From the NCBI GenBank assembly GCA_027483005.1, contig JAIXVN010000017.1, positions 1-12,265 of the forward strand: a DNA stretch of 12,265 bases. Direction: 5' to 3'. The translations under genes and the position numbers were made by a program. The stretch is from Verrucomicrobiaceae bacterium (GTDB lineage Bacteria > Verrucomicrobiota > Verrucomicrobiia > Verrucomicrobiales > Akkermansiaceae). The notes beneath the pieces are model-generated. The model worked only from the letters and a program-made list of their open reading frames with translations, did not search any database and had not been told where the DNA came from. This document shows, piece by piece, positions 1 through 7,196 of the stretch. Each line of letters begins with the position of its first letter. The first letter of the stretch is position 1.

Positions 1-2
1 CC

Positions 3-1058
3 GTCGCCCTGATCGCCTTTGCCTCCGAATCCCGGGCGGTCACGGTTCCCAATCCTGCCGAAGGGGACATCTTCCTCGCCTTCCGGGCCGATGAAGATCC
101 GGGCAAGGGCAAGTCCTACTTGGTCAAGATCGGCCAGGACAGCCTCTTCAAATCCGGTGGCTCGTTCACGGTCAGCGGGCTTGGAGCGATCGACGCCGAC
201 CTCACCGCGACCTTTGGCGGTTCCTGGAACACGCGGACCGACCTGCACTGGAGTGTGATCGGATCCCGTGTGGCCACGACTGCCCAGCCGGTGGTGTATG
301 CCACCCGGGAACGAGTCTCAACTGACCTTCCCAGCACACCTTGGCCTGCTCTGAACCTCCAGGCGCGTGCCGCCACGTCCAGTTGGATCTCGGCCGTGGC
401 AAGCGGCATTTACGGCTATCGCGGTTCGCAAGCCACCGCCAACAGCAGCGTCGCGACCGTGCAAGACCCGAATCAGGCGCAGTTCTCAAAGTACGGCACC
501 CAGGCGGATACCCGCTCGAAGGGCGGTGAGGATGGTGCTGCCAGCCCCATCACCGCTGGAACCACCCAGTTCGGCGGATTCAGCCAGTGGGACAACAAGA
601 ACGGGACGATCGAGGGTGACTTCGGCGGTGGGACCTCCGGAACCGAGCTGGATTTTTACCAGTTCAATGCGTCCGGAGTCACCCGTCTGGGCACCTTCAC
701 CATCAATGATTCCGGCGTGCTCAGCTTCTCGCTGCGGACTGAGATTTCTCCCAGTCAGGACACTGATGGCGACGGCCACACCGATCTCGCCGAGCTCAAA
801 GCAGGCACGAGTCCAACCGATGCAAGTGACTTCCTCAAGGTCTTGAGCTTCACCAATTCCGAGACCGAGGCCGTGATCACGGCGAACACGGTGGCGGACA
901 AGCTCTACCACGTGGAGTTCTCCGAGGACCTGCAGAACTGGCTGCCGATCAGCTTCCATTCGGCGGGGCCGACTGCCACTCCGCTGAACTTCACCGATAC
1001 GGATGAGGACAGACGTTCCAAGCCGAAGGGATTCTATCGGGTGCGTGTCGTTCCCTGA
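3..1058 (+). CDS. Secreted protein with C-terminal calcium-binding loop (5' truncated by window edge)
   Basis: The frame is open from the first full codon of the window and ends at TGA 1056-1058, so 351 residues are visible and the start lies upstream. The first visible residues (VALIAFASESRA) look like the end of a Sec signal peptide, with mature protein from about residue 13. The next ~230 residues resemble Verrucomicrobial exported proteins with an opening of the type 'GDIFLAFRA...SYLVKIG', a family I know only as uncharacterised. Residues 253-264 (DTDGDGHTDLAE) form an EF-hand/thrombospondin-3-like calcium loop, with acidic residues at loop positions 1, 3, 5, 9 and 12. The last ~70 residues (YHVEFSEDLQNW... 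GFYRVRVVP) match a tail common in Verrucomicrobial secreted proteins. An internal ATG at 120 is not the start, because the reading frame and signal peptide continue upstream of it. Function unknown; probably extracellular or surface. A functional link to the downstream secretion locus is not shown. Confidence 0.8.
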   Translation, partial: VALIAFASESRAVTVPNPAEGDIFLAFRADEDPGKGKSYLVKIGQDSLFKSGGSFTVSGLGAIDADLTATFGGSWNTRTDLHWSVIGSRVATTAQPVVYATRERVSTDLPSTPWPALNLQARAATSSWISAVASGIYGYRGSQATANSSVATVQDPNQAQFSKYGTQADTRSKGGEDGAASPITAGTTQFGGFSQWDNKNGTIEGDFGGGTSGTELDFYQFNASGVTRLGTFTINDSGVLSFSLRTEISPSQDTDGDGHTDLAELKAGTSPTDASDFLKVLSFTNSETEAVITANTVADKLYHVEFSEDLQNWLPISFHSAGPTATPLNFTDTDEDRRSKPKGFYRVRVVP

Positions 1059-1112
1059 ATCCCATTCCTTCCAAGCCATCACTCAAAGATAACTCTACTT
1101 GTTTACAATCCC
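1059..1112 (+). promoter_or_regulatory. Short intergenic region with a possible -10 element
   Basis: This 54-nt AT-richer gap holds TACAAT at 1104-1109, five of six matches to the sigma-70 -10 consensus, only 3 nt before the ATG at 1113. No convincing -35 sits 16-18 nt upstream. If the element is used, transcription would start at or just inside the start codon, giving a leaderless or nearly leaderless mRNA. GATAAC at 1088-1093 is a weaker alternative that would leave a short leader. No hairpin terminator for the preceding gene is visible, so read-through from it is equally possible. Confidence 0.2.
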
Positions 1113-2423
1113 ATGAAACTCTTGAAATCCACCGCCCTCGCGGCACTCGTCCTCTCCGCCTCCGGCATCGCCTCCGGTCAGACCGTGATCCGCATCGTCG
1201 GCTCCAACGGTGACCGTACCGCCACCCAGAACGCCATCGCCCACATTCTCGGAGCGAACGGCAACACCTGGAACTATCATGGAGTCGGCGGCTTTGTCTC
1301 CGGCACGGGCAGCAGCGGTGCTGTCAGCAGCATCCCCACAGGTTCGAACTTCGGAGCCTGGCGCGGCACCTTCAACAGCCAGACCGTGGTCATCAAGGTC
1401 TCGTTCTCCGGTGCGCTTGCGGGGATCTCGGCTGTTGCTGGCAACACGCCGCAGCGATTCGTCGTCACCACCGCCGCCAGCAACACCGGGACGGTCATTG
1501 ATCCGAACTCGGGTTCCGCGGTGCTCAACACTGACTACGAGGTCAGCACGGCGAACTTTGGTCTTTCCACCAACTTCCAGTCCACTTCGCCCTTCAACGG
1601 CACCTATCAGGGAGTGACCTACAATCCGGTGGACGAGGAAGTCGTCGGGGTCAGCCCGCTTGGCTTTTATGGCAGCCCGGGTTTCCCCTCCGGCCTGAAC
1701 ATCACCAACCAGCTCGCCCAGCAGCTCTACACCACTGGAGCGGTCAAGCTGTCCCTCTTCACTGGAAACTACACCAATGGGGATCAGAACAAGATCGTCT
1801 ATGCCCTCGGCCGAAACACCGATGCCGGCCAGCGCTTCGGTGCTTACACGGAGATTGGGCTCGGCACCACCAGTGCGGTCAAGGTTTGGAGATCCACCTA
1901 CTCCACCGCTCCGACCGGTTCACCTCTCAATGGTGGCGTTGTCGGATCCCACGTTCCGTGGCCTGCTGAAACCGTCAACGGCATCTACAGTCCGCTGGGC
2001 AGCGGCGGCCACACCTCGGGCGCGAACCTGGCCGAGTATCTGACGGCCACTCTTTCCCTCGATGCGGCAAAGGGCAAGTATGGCGAGGGGCAGTTTCTTT
2101 TCCCGACTGCAACCGCCGGTTACTACGTCGGCTACGTCACACCTTCAGACGCGAGCACCCGCGTGACGCCCTTCGGTGGGGTGGCGATCAAGTTCAACGG
2201 CGTTGATCTGACTACCACCAACGTTCGCAATGGCACTTACACCGCCTGGCTCTACAACCGCATCCTTCGTCCCCAGGCCGGATTGACTGGCACGGCGGCC
2301 AGTTTTGCCACGGCGCTTGCCAACCAGATCAAGACCGTGGACGCCACCAACGGCGGCGGCATCATTGAGAGCACGCTCAATGTGGTGCGCACGGCTGACG
2401 GCGGTCCGGTGACTCCCCGTTGA
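1113..2423 (+). CDS. Exported PstS-like substrate-binding-fold protein
   Basis: 436 residues. Residues 1-22 form a clear Sec signal peptide (MKLLKSTALAALVLSASGIASG) with predicted cleavage near Gln23. The mature protein follows the pattern of PstS/type 2 periplasmic phosphate-binding proteins: an opening strand and helix 'VIRIVGSNGDRTATQNAI' (residues 25-42), 'FSGALAGISAVAG' near 98-110, 'LSLFTGNYTN' at 213-222 (matching the PstS 'IFxGxIxNW' segment), 'IVYALGRNTDAGQR' at 228-241 (matching 'ivvvxRxxgSGTr'), and 'YYVGYVTPSDAS' with 'NVRNGTYTAWLYN' at 337-348 and 370-382 (matching 'IGYv... eNvxxgxYP'). The usual serine of SGTR is replaced (DAGQR), so ligand specificity may differ from phosphate. 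No permease or ATPase genes lie beside it, so it may be a scavenging or surface protein rather than an ABC-transporter component. There is no Shine-Dalgarno before the ATG (context caatcccATG). A strong hairpin terminator follows the stop codon. Membership of the fold is inferred by eye. Confidence 0.75.
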   Translation: MKLLKSTALAALVLSASGIASGQTVIRIVGSNGDRTATQNAIAHILGANGNTWNYHGVGGFVSGTGSSGAVSSIPTGSNFGAWRGTFNSQTVVIKVSFSGALAGISAVAGNTPQRFVVTTAASNTGTVIDPNSGSAVLNTDYEVSTANFGLSTNFQSTSPFNGTYQGVTYNPVDEEVVGVSPLGFYGSPGFPSGLNITNQLAQQLYTTGAVKLSLFTGNYTNGDQNKIVYALGRNTDAGQRFGAYTEIGLGTTSAVKVWRSTYSTAPTGSPLNGGVVGSHVPWPAETVNGIYSPLGSGGHTSGANLAEYLTATLSLDAAKGKYGEGQFLFPTATAGYYVGYVTPSDASTRVTPFGGVAIKFNGVDLTTTNVRNGTYTAWLYNRILRPQAGLTGTAASFATALANQIKTVDATNGGGIIESTLNVVRTADGGPVTPR

Positions 2424-2455
2424 TAGGCTTCTTGAGAGTGTGTGTGATCTAACAG

Positions 2456-2490
2456 CCCACGGGCCGAAGTTCCGGCCGGTGGGACTTTTT
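2456..2490 (+). terminator. Intrinsic (Rho-independent) terminator after the PstS-like gene
   Basis: The left arm CCCACGGGCCG (2456-2466) pairs with the right arm CGGCCGGTGGG (2473-2483), giving an 11-bp GC-rich stem with one G-G mismatch around a 6-nt loop (AAGTTC). It is followed by AC and five T residues (2486-2490). It begins 32 nt after the stop of the upstream gene and should end that transcript, separating it from the secretion operon. Its closeness to the next reading frame bears on where that gene starts. Confidence 0.75.
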
Positions 2491-2578
2491 CCCCCATGAG
2501 CATTGAATGACGGATTTCTTCCAAACGATGCAGGATGCCTCGGCGGACGACCGCAAGGCCCTGTCTTCAGGGATTAGC

Positions 2579-4207
2579 ATGCCATTTCCGATAGTGGTTG
2601 GTTCCCAAGTGCGTGGTCGGTCCTTCCGGGCCGGCCGCGCATGTTGGCTGTTGGGCCTTCTCGCCATCGGACCATTGCAAGCCCAGGAGCAGCCGACGGC
2701 CGAGCCAGCGGCAACTCCCCGTCCCATGTACCTTCGTGCCTTTCAGGTCCACGGATCGAAGGCCCTCACGGCAGCGGAGATTGGGGAGATCGTGTATCCG
2801 TTTCTCGGGCCCGGTCGCCTGCCCTCCGATGTGGATCGCGCCCGCGCCGCGCTGGAGAAGGCCTATCGGGACAAGGGCTATCAGGCGGTCTCCGTGCAGA
2901 TTCCGGTCCAGCAGATCAAGCGCGGGGTGGTGACGCTGGAGGTGGCGGAGAACCCCGTGGGGCGGCTCCGGGTGAAGGGCGGACGCTACACGTCTCCCTC
3001 CGCCTTGAAGAAGATGGCACCTTCCATGGCCGAGGGCGCGATCGTGGATTTCACCAAGGTCCAGCGGGATGTCATCGCCATGAACCAACTGGCCGGGCGC
3101 GAGGTCGTGCCCGCGCTGCGTCCCGGAGTGGTGCCGGGAACGGTCGATATCGACCTCAACGTGAAGGACGAACTGCCCTTCCACGGCAGTCTCGAACTGA
3201 ACAACCGCTACAGTCCGAACACCTCCGAACTGCGTCTCAACGGCGCGCTGAGTTATGGAAATCTCTGGCAGATGGGTCACGCGCTGGGATTCAACTTTCA
3301 GATCGCCCCCGAAAACCTTGAGGACGCCCAGGTTTACTCCGGCTACTACATCGCTCCGATTCCGGCGATCGAAGGCCTCAGCCTCATGCTGCAAGGCACC
3401 AAGCAGGACAGCAATGTCTCCACGCTTGGAGGACTGGCCGTGGCAGGTCGCGGGGAGATTGTCGGCCTGCGCCTGCTGAAGAACCTTCCGGCAGGAAAGG
3501 GTTTCTATCAGTCGCTGAGCTTCGGGCTCGACTACAAGCACTTCGATGAGGATCTCACCGCCGGAACGTCAACGGTCGTCACCCCGATCACCTACTATCC
3601 TTTCAACCTGCTTTACACCGCCGGCTGGAAAGGGGTGGACAGCACGACGGAGCTCAATGGCGGAGTGACCTTTCACCTTCGCGGCATGGGGAGTTCGGCC
3701 ACCGAGTTCGACAACAAGCGTTCGGGAGCGGACGGAGGTTTCTTCTATTTCCGGGGGGATCTCTCCCACACCCACGAGCTGCCGCACGGGCTCCAAGCTT
3801 TTGCAAAAGTCCAGGGCCAGGCCTCCAGTCAGCCCCTCATCAACAGCGAGCAGATCGCCGGCGGTGGTCTCGGAAACGTCCGCGGCTATCTTGAGTCCGA
3901 AGCGCTGGGGGACGGCGGGGTGTTCACCACCCTCGAGCTGCGCAGCCCCTCGCTGCTGGGGAAAGGGAGCGATGCCGAGGATGACTGGCGTGTCTATGCC
4001 TTTCTCGAAGGCGGATTGCTGAGTCTCCAGAAGCCGCTGCCCGGACAGGACTCGGGCTCCACTTTGGCCAGCGTGGGCGTTGGGACCCGTGGACGCCTGT
4101 TCGACCACTTCAACGGCTCGCTCGATGCCGGCCTTCCGGTGGCCCGCCGCGACAGCGGACTGCCACTCTCCCTTTCCTACACATTCCGCCTTTGGGGCGA
4201 CTTCTGA
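2579..4207 (+). CDS. TpsB-type outer-membrane transporter (ShlB/FhaC/HecB family)
   Basis: Two-partner secretion transporter that should export the TpsA protein encoded at 9866. The frame opens at ATG 2507 (566 aa), but I prefer ATG 2579 (542 aa): it has AGGGA 5 nt upstream, leaves room for a promoter after the terminator, and gives a 36-residue signal peptide ending GPLQAQ rather than a 60-residue one. GTG 2609 would give an even more typical 26-residue signal. In numbering from 2507, POTRA 1 spans about 76-147 (FQVHGSKALTAAEI, then the YRDKGYQAV helix-turn), POTRA 2 about 149-222, and the 16-strand-type beta-barrel 225-566. The diagnostic Omp85/TpsB loop-6 motif VRGY is at 458-461 (GLGNVRGYLESEALGDGG). 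The protein ends in aromatic Phe, as expected for BAM-assembled barrels. Length is normal for FhaC relatives. Unusually, it heads an operon with ExbB, ExbD and TonB-like genes instead of lying directly next to its exoprotein gene. Confidence 0.93.
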   Translation: MPFPIVVGSQVRGRSFRAGRACWLLGLLAIGPLQAQEQPTAEPAATPRPMYLRAFQVHGSKALTAAEIGEIVYPFLGPGRLPSDVDRARAALEKAYRDKGYQAVSVQIPVQQIKRGVVTLEVAENPVGRLRVKGGRYTSPSALKKMAPSMAEGAIVDFTKVQRDVIAMNQLAGREVVPALRPGVVPGTVDIDLNVKDELPFHGSLELNNRYSPNTSELRLNGALSYGNLWQMGHALGFNFQIAPENLEDAQVYSGYYIAPIPAIEGLSLMLQGTKQDSNVSTLGGLAVAGRGEIVGLRLLKNLPAGKGFYQSLSFGLDYKHFDEDLTAGTSTVVTPITYYPFNLLYTAGWKGVDSTTELNGGVTFHLRGMGSSATEFDNKRSGADGGFFYFRGDLSHTHELPHGLQAFAKVQGQASSQPLINSEQIAGGGLGNVRGYLESEALGDGGVFTTLELRSPSLLGKGSDAEDDWRVYAFLEGGLLSLQKPLPGQDSGSTLASVGVGTRGRLFDHFNGSLDAGLPVARRDSGLPLSLSYTFRLWGDF

Positions 4208-4231
4208 CACCCGACGCGATCCATATCCGAC

Positions 4232-6082
4232 ATGACCCGACACGTAAACTCCCGCGCCCTCATTCCGTTTCTCGGACTGCTCGCCACGGCCCACCTTCAA
4301 GCGGCGGAGGCCAACTGGTGGAACGAGGCCTGGACCCAGCGCCAGACCCTCACCCTGGATGCCTCTTCAATCGCTGATCCGATTGGTGACTCCCTGGTGC
4401 TGGTGCGGCTTCACGATGGAAACTTCCAGTTCGCCAGCGCGGCGGAAAATGGAGCCGACATCCGCTTCATCGCCGAAGACGGCAAGACCCTTCTCGCCCA
4501 TCAGATCGAGACCTACGACGGACTGCTGAACGAGGCCTTCGTCTGGGTCAGGGTGCCCTCCTTGAAATCCGGAGCCGGAACCAAGGTGTCCCTCTACTAT
4601 GGAAGTAGTGAGTCGTCCAAGGTGCCCGCGTCCGCTTCGTCCGAGGCCTTTGATTCCGACACGGCACTCGCCTATCATTTCACTCCTGGATCCTCGAATC
4701 CCTCCGACTCCACCCGCAATGCCAACAATGCCTCGAACGCGGGAGTCATCGGCGAGGGGGCGATCATTGGTGGCGGTCTGCGTCTGGCCGGAGGGGAGCC
4801 GCTCAGCATTCCCAATTCGGCCAGTCTCGAATGGAAGGCTGGACAGGCGCTCACCCTTTCCCTCTGGCTCAAGCCCTCCAGCCTTTCTCCGCAGACCGTG
4901 GTCCTCAGCCGTGGCGAGGGCTTCCGGCTGCTGCTCGACAACGGAGTGCCGTTCCTCGAACTCGGCGACTCCCGCAGCAATCCCGCGCCAGCGGTGGCCG
5001 CAGGAGCCTGGAGCCACCTGACGGTGGTTTCCGAGGGTGGTGGCCTCAAGCTTTTCGTCAATGGAGCCCAGGTCTCGACCCTGGCCAAGCCCCTTCCCTC
5101 AAGCACCGCTCCCATCCTCGTTGGCGGGGACTCTGGAACCGCGACCAGGTTCACTGGGGATCTGGATGAGCTTCAGATCTCGAACGTGGCGCGCCCGCTC
5201 GGGTGGATCAAGTTCGCCGCGACCAGCCAGGGAACCAGCGATGGCGCCGCGAAGCTGGTGGCACTTGGTGGAGTGGAAGGAGAGGGGAGCGAGCCGAAGA
5301 GCGTCCTTGTCGAGCACCTCTCGCTCTTTGGCGACATTGCCCGCAACATGATGTTCGACGGCTGGATCGCCATCGGGATCTGCGCCATCATGATCGTCAT
5401 CGGCTGGACCGTCGCCATCCGCAAGTTCGCCTACCTCAACTCGATCGACAAGGGCACCAGGGAGTTCCTGAAAAAGTGGAAAACCCTCTCGGCCGACCTG
5501 ACTGCGCTCGACCAAGGGAGCGAATTCAACCATGGCAGCCTCGGTGGGTCAGTCGAGCCCTCGAAGCGCGCTCTCATCGAGAAATCCCCCCTCTACCACC
5601 TTTATCACATCGGTTCCGACGAGATCCGCCATCGTCTGGCACGGGACAAGGATCGCACGAAAGGTCTTTCCGGTCGATCCATCCACGCCATCCGGGCCTC
5701 GCTCGATGCCGGACTGGTCGAAGAGAATCATCGTCTCACCGACGGTCTCGTCTATCTCACCATCAGCATCGCCGGCGGCCCTTATGTTGGACTGCTCGGC
5801 ACGGTGGTGGGCGTGATGATCACCTTCGCCATCATCGCGAAATCAGGAGAGGTGAATGTGAACTCGATCGCGCCCGGCATCGCCTCCGCCCTTCTCGCCA
5901 CGGTGGTGGGTCTGGTCGTCGCGATCCCCGCCCTGTTCATCTACAGCTACCTGAACAGCCGCATCAAGAAGTCCATCGGCCTGATGCAGGTCTTCATCGA
6001 TGACTTCGTGGCCAGGATGGCCGAGTTCTATCCGCCCGAAGGTGAAAACTCGCCCTACGCCCCCTCCGTCAAGGAGCACTGA
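4232..6082 (+). CDS. MotA/TolQ/ExbB proton channel fused to periplasmic DUF2341 and LamG-like domains
   Basis: 616 residues. A signal peptide (residues 1-25, ending LQAAEA) precedes a DUF2341-type domain (about 29-145: WWNEAWTQRQTLTLD, then ADIRFIAEDG and VSLYYGSSES). A concanavalin A-like LamG/laminin-G domain follows (about 146-345: LAYHF, then LTLSLWLKPSS, GAWSHLTVV, LKLFVNGAQV, DLDELQISN). The ExbB/TolQ channel is about 360-600: TM1 near 377-397, a cytoplasmic segment near 398-505 with HRLARDKDRTKGLSGRS, TM2 near 507-535 (GGPYVGLLGTVVGVM) and TM3 near 547-574 (IAPGIASALLATVVGLVVAIPAL). The pore threonines corresponding to ExbB T148 and T181 are present as T524 and T557. Topology puts the ~350-residue lectin-like part in the periplasm. 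Classical ExbB is about 244 aa, so this is a large N-terminal fusion. It is 8 nt upstream of exbD, its expected partner. The sugar or protein bound by the LamG domain is unknown. Confidence 0.92.
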   Translation: MTRHVNSRALIPFLGLLATAHLQAAEANWWNEAWTQRQTLTLDASSIADPIGDSLVLVRLHDGNFQFASAAENGADIRFIAEDGKTLLAHQIETYDGLLNEAFVWVRVPSLKSGAGTKVSLYYGSSESSKVPASASSEAFDSDTALAYHFTPGSSNPSDSTRNANNASNAGVIGEGAIIGGGLRLAGGEPLSIPNSASLEWKAGQALTLSLWLKPSSLSPQTVVLSRGEGFRLLLDNGVPFLELGDSRSNPAPAVAAGAWSHLTVVSEGGGLKLFVNGAQVSTLAKPLPSSTAPILVGGDSGTATRFTGDLDELQISNVARPLGWIKFAATSQGTSDGAAKLVALGGVEGEGSEPKSVLVEHLSLFGDIARNMMFDGWIAIGICAIMIVIGWTVAIRKFAYLNSIDKGTREFLKKWKTLSADLTALDQGSEFNHGSLGGSVEPSKRALIEKSPLYHLYHIGSDEIRHRLARDKDRTKGLSGRSIHAIRASLDAGLVEENHRLTDGLVYLTISIAGGPYVGLLGTVVGVMITFAIIAKSGEVNVNSIAPGIASALLATVVGLVVAIPALFIYSYLNSRIKKSIGLMQVFIDDFVARMAEFYPPEGENSPYAPSVKEH

Positions 6083-6090
6083 ATCCCGCC

Positions 6091-6498
6091 ATGGCTTCCG
6101 CTGACGACAAAAGCTACGACGACATCAATGTCACGCCGATGGTGGATCTCTACCTCGTGCTGCTGTTGATCTTCATCATCATGACCACCGCCGGAGTGCA
6201 GGGCGTGAAGGTTGATCTTCCGCGCGCCAGCTCGAAGCCCGCCAGCGCGAAGCTCGATGCCCCGAAGACCCAGGCCATCACCATCGACAACGAAGGCAAG
6301 ATCCGCCTCAACACCACGCCGGTCACGATTTCAGAACTCGAAAGCAAACTCAGCCAGCTCAAGGCGGCCACGCCCGAACTGCCGGTTGTGGTGCGGGGCG
6401 ACCGCGGGTCCCAGTATCAGGGCATCATGGATGTGCTCGATGTGCTTGGTCGTGTCGGCATCACCCAGATCGGCCTCGCGACCCAGCCTCGCAAGTAG
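6091..6498 (+). CDS. exbD: ExbD/TolR-family biopolymer transport protein
   Basis: 135 residues, close to the 141 of E. coli ExbD. A short cytoplasmic N-terminus (YDDINVTPMVDL) leads into one transmembrane helix, about residues 17-33 (VDLYLVLLLIFIIMTT). Asp19 matches the single essential proton-carrying aspartate of ExbD/TolR (the 'INVTPFIDV' motif). The periplasmic remainder has the usual strand-helix pattern, with 'AITIDNEGKIRLN' (62-74), 'LPVVVRGDRGSQY' (97-109) and 'IMDVLDVLGRVGITQIGLAT' (112-131). It should sit inside the ExbB ring and use the proton gradient to drive the TonB-like protein encoded next. Gaps are 8 nt to exbB upstream and 19 nt to the TonB-like gene downstream. No Shine-Dalgarno is visible before the ATG (atcccgccATG). 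Confidence 0.95.
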   Translation: MASADDKSYDDINVTPMVDLYLVLLLIFIIMTTAGVQGVKVDLPRASSKPASAKLDAPKTQAITIDNEGKIRLNTTPVTISELESKLSQLKAATPELPVVVRGDRGSQYQGIMDVLDVLGRVGITQIGLATQPRK

Positions 6499-6517
6499 GA
6501 AAAACCCTTAACTGCTG

Positions 6518-7180
6518 ATGAAACTTCATCATAACCCCATCGTCCGACTCAACTCCGCGCTGATCCTTGTGATCGCGCTCGGCGGTGTGGTTTCGTGCGG
6601 CAAGTCAGAGAAGCGGAAGCCTCAGGAGAGAACGGTCAGCATCGATCTGGTGGTGCCTCCTCCACCGCCTCCGCCCCCACCGCCTCCGCAGCCGGAACCT
6701 CCACCGCAGGAGGAGAAGAAGGAGGAGTTCGTGGAAGAGACCAATCCGGTGGAAGCCCCGCCCGAGAAGACCCCGGAAGCCCCCGCGGACAGCCCTCCTG
6801 ATCTCGGTCTGGCGGCGGGAGATGGCCCCGGCGGCTACGGGCCATCGGGCACCGGACGAGGCGGCACCGGAACCGGCAACGGCTCCAACCAGAACCGCAG
6901 CCGCTTTGGCTGGTATGCGGGCCAGGTGCAGTCGGTCATCGCCACCGCCCTTCAATCAAACGCCCGCACCCGCAGCGCCCGCTTTTCCATCCGCGTCGCG
7001 ATCTGGGCGGATTCCACCGGTCGTGTCACCCGCGCCAGGCTGATCGGCACCTCTGGTGATCCCGGCCTCGACCAGACGATCCAGAACGAGATCCTCACCG
7101 GCCTCCAACTTCGGGAAGCGCCCCCACAGGGCATGCCCATGCCCATCCAGCTCCGTCTCAATGCCCGCAAGGCAAACTGA
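6518..7180 (+). CDS. TonB-family energy transducer with lipobox-like N-terminus
   Basis: 220 residues. The N-terminus has a positively charged stretch and one hydrophobic segment, residues 11-26 (LNSALILVIALGGVVS), followed directly by Cys27, so VVSC reads as a lipobox. A linker follows with 11 consecutive prolines (47-57), acidic/lysine-rich QEEKKEEFVEE (64-74) and Pro-Glu repeats to about residue 94, then a Gly-rich stretch (97-124). The C-terminal TonB domain spans about 128-218 (FSIRVAIWADSTGRVTRARL, SGDPGLDQTIQNEI, PMPIQLRL). Domain order and position after exbB-exbD make a TonB role very likely: carrying proton-motive-force-derived motion to an outer-membrane partner. The hydrophobic segment has no histidine equivalent to E. 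coli TonB His20; the only nearby histidines (4, 5) lie before it. It may therefore be an inner-membrane lipoprotein or an uncleaved single-pass protein. No TonB-dependent receptor is encoded in the window. Confidence 0.88.
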   Translation: MKLHHNPIVRLNSALILVIALGGVVSCGKSEKRKPQERTVSIDLVVPPPPPPPPPPPQPEPPPQEEKKEEFVEETNPVEAPPEKTPEAPADSPPDLGLAAGDGPGGYGPSGTGRGGTGTGNGSNQNRSRFGWYAGQVQSVIATALQSNARTRSARFSIRVAIWADSTGRVTRARLIGTSGDPGLDQTIQNEILTGLQLREAPPQGMPMPIQLRLNARKAN

Positions 7181-7196
7181 TCCCACCACCACCCTC

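Noticed and set aside
120..1058. ATG at 120 as the start of the first gene
   Set aside because: The same frame is open to the window edge and encodes a signal-peptide end before it, so the gene begins upstream.
2561..2573. CTGTCTT as a Pho-box half-site suggested by the neighbouring PstS-like gene
   Set aside because: Only one imperfect 7-nt half is present, without a second repeat at the proper 11-nt spacing.
2567..3541. 324-residue - strand open frame opposite tpsB
   Set aside because: Composition rich in His/Arg/Gly/Leu without domain features; it is a shadow of the TpsB POTRA and early barrel region.
5203..6003. 266-residue + strand frame inside the ExbB fusion gene
   Set aside because: Very rich in Arg, His and Asp with no hydrophobic segments; it is the +1 shadow of the channel domain.
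7056..7196. ATG 7056 as the porin start
   Set aside because: It lies inside the TonB-like coding region and would add 47 Arg/Ser/Pro-rich residues in front of an otherwise normal signal peptide.
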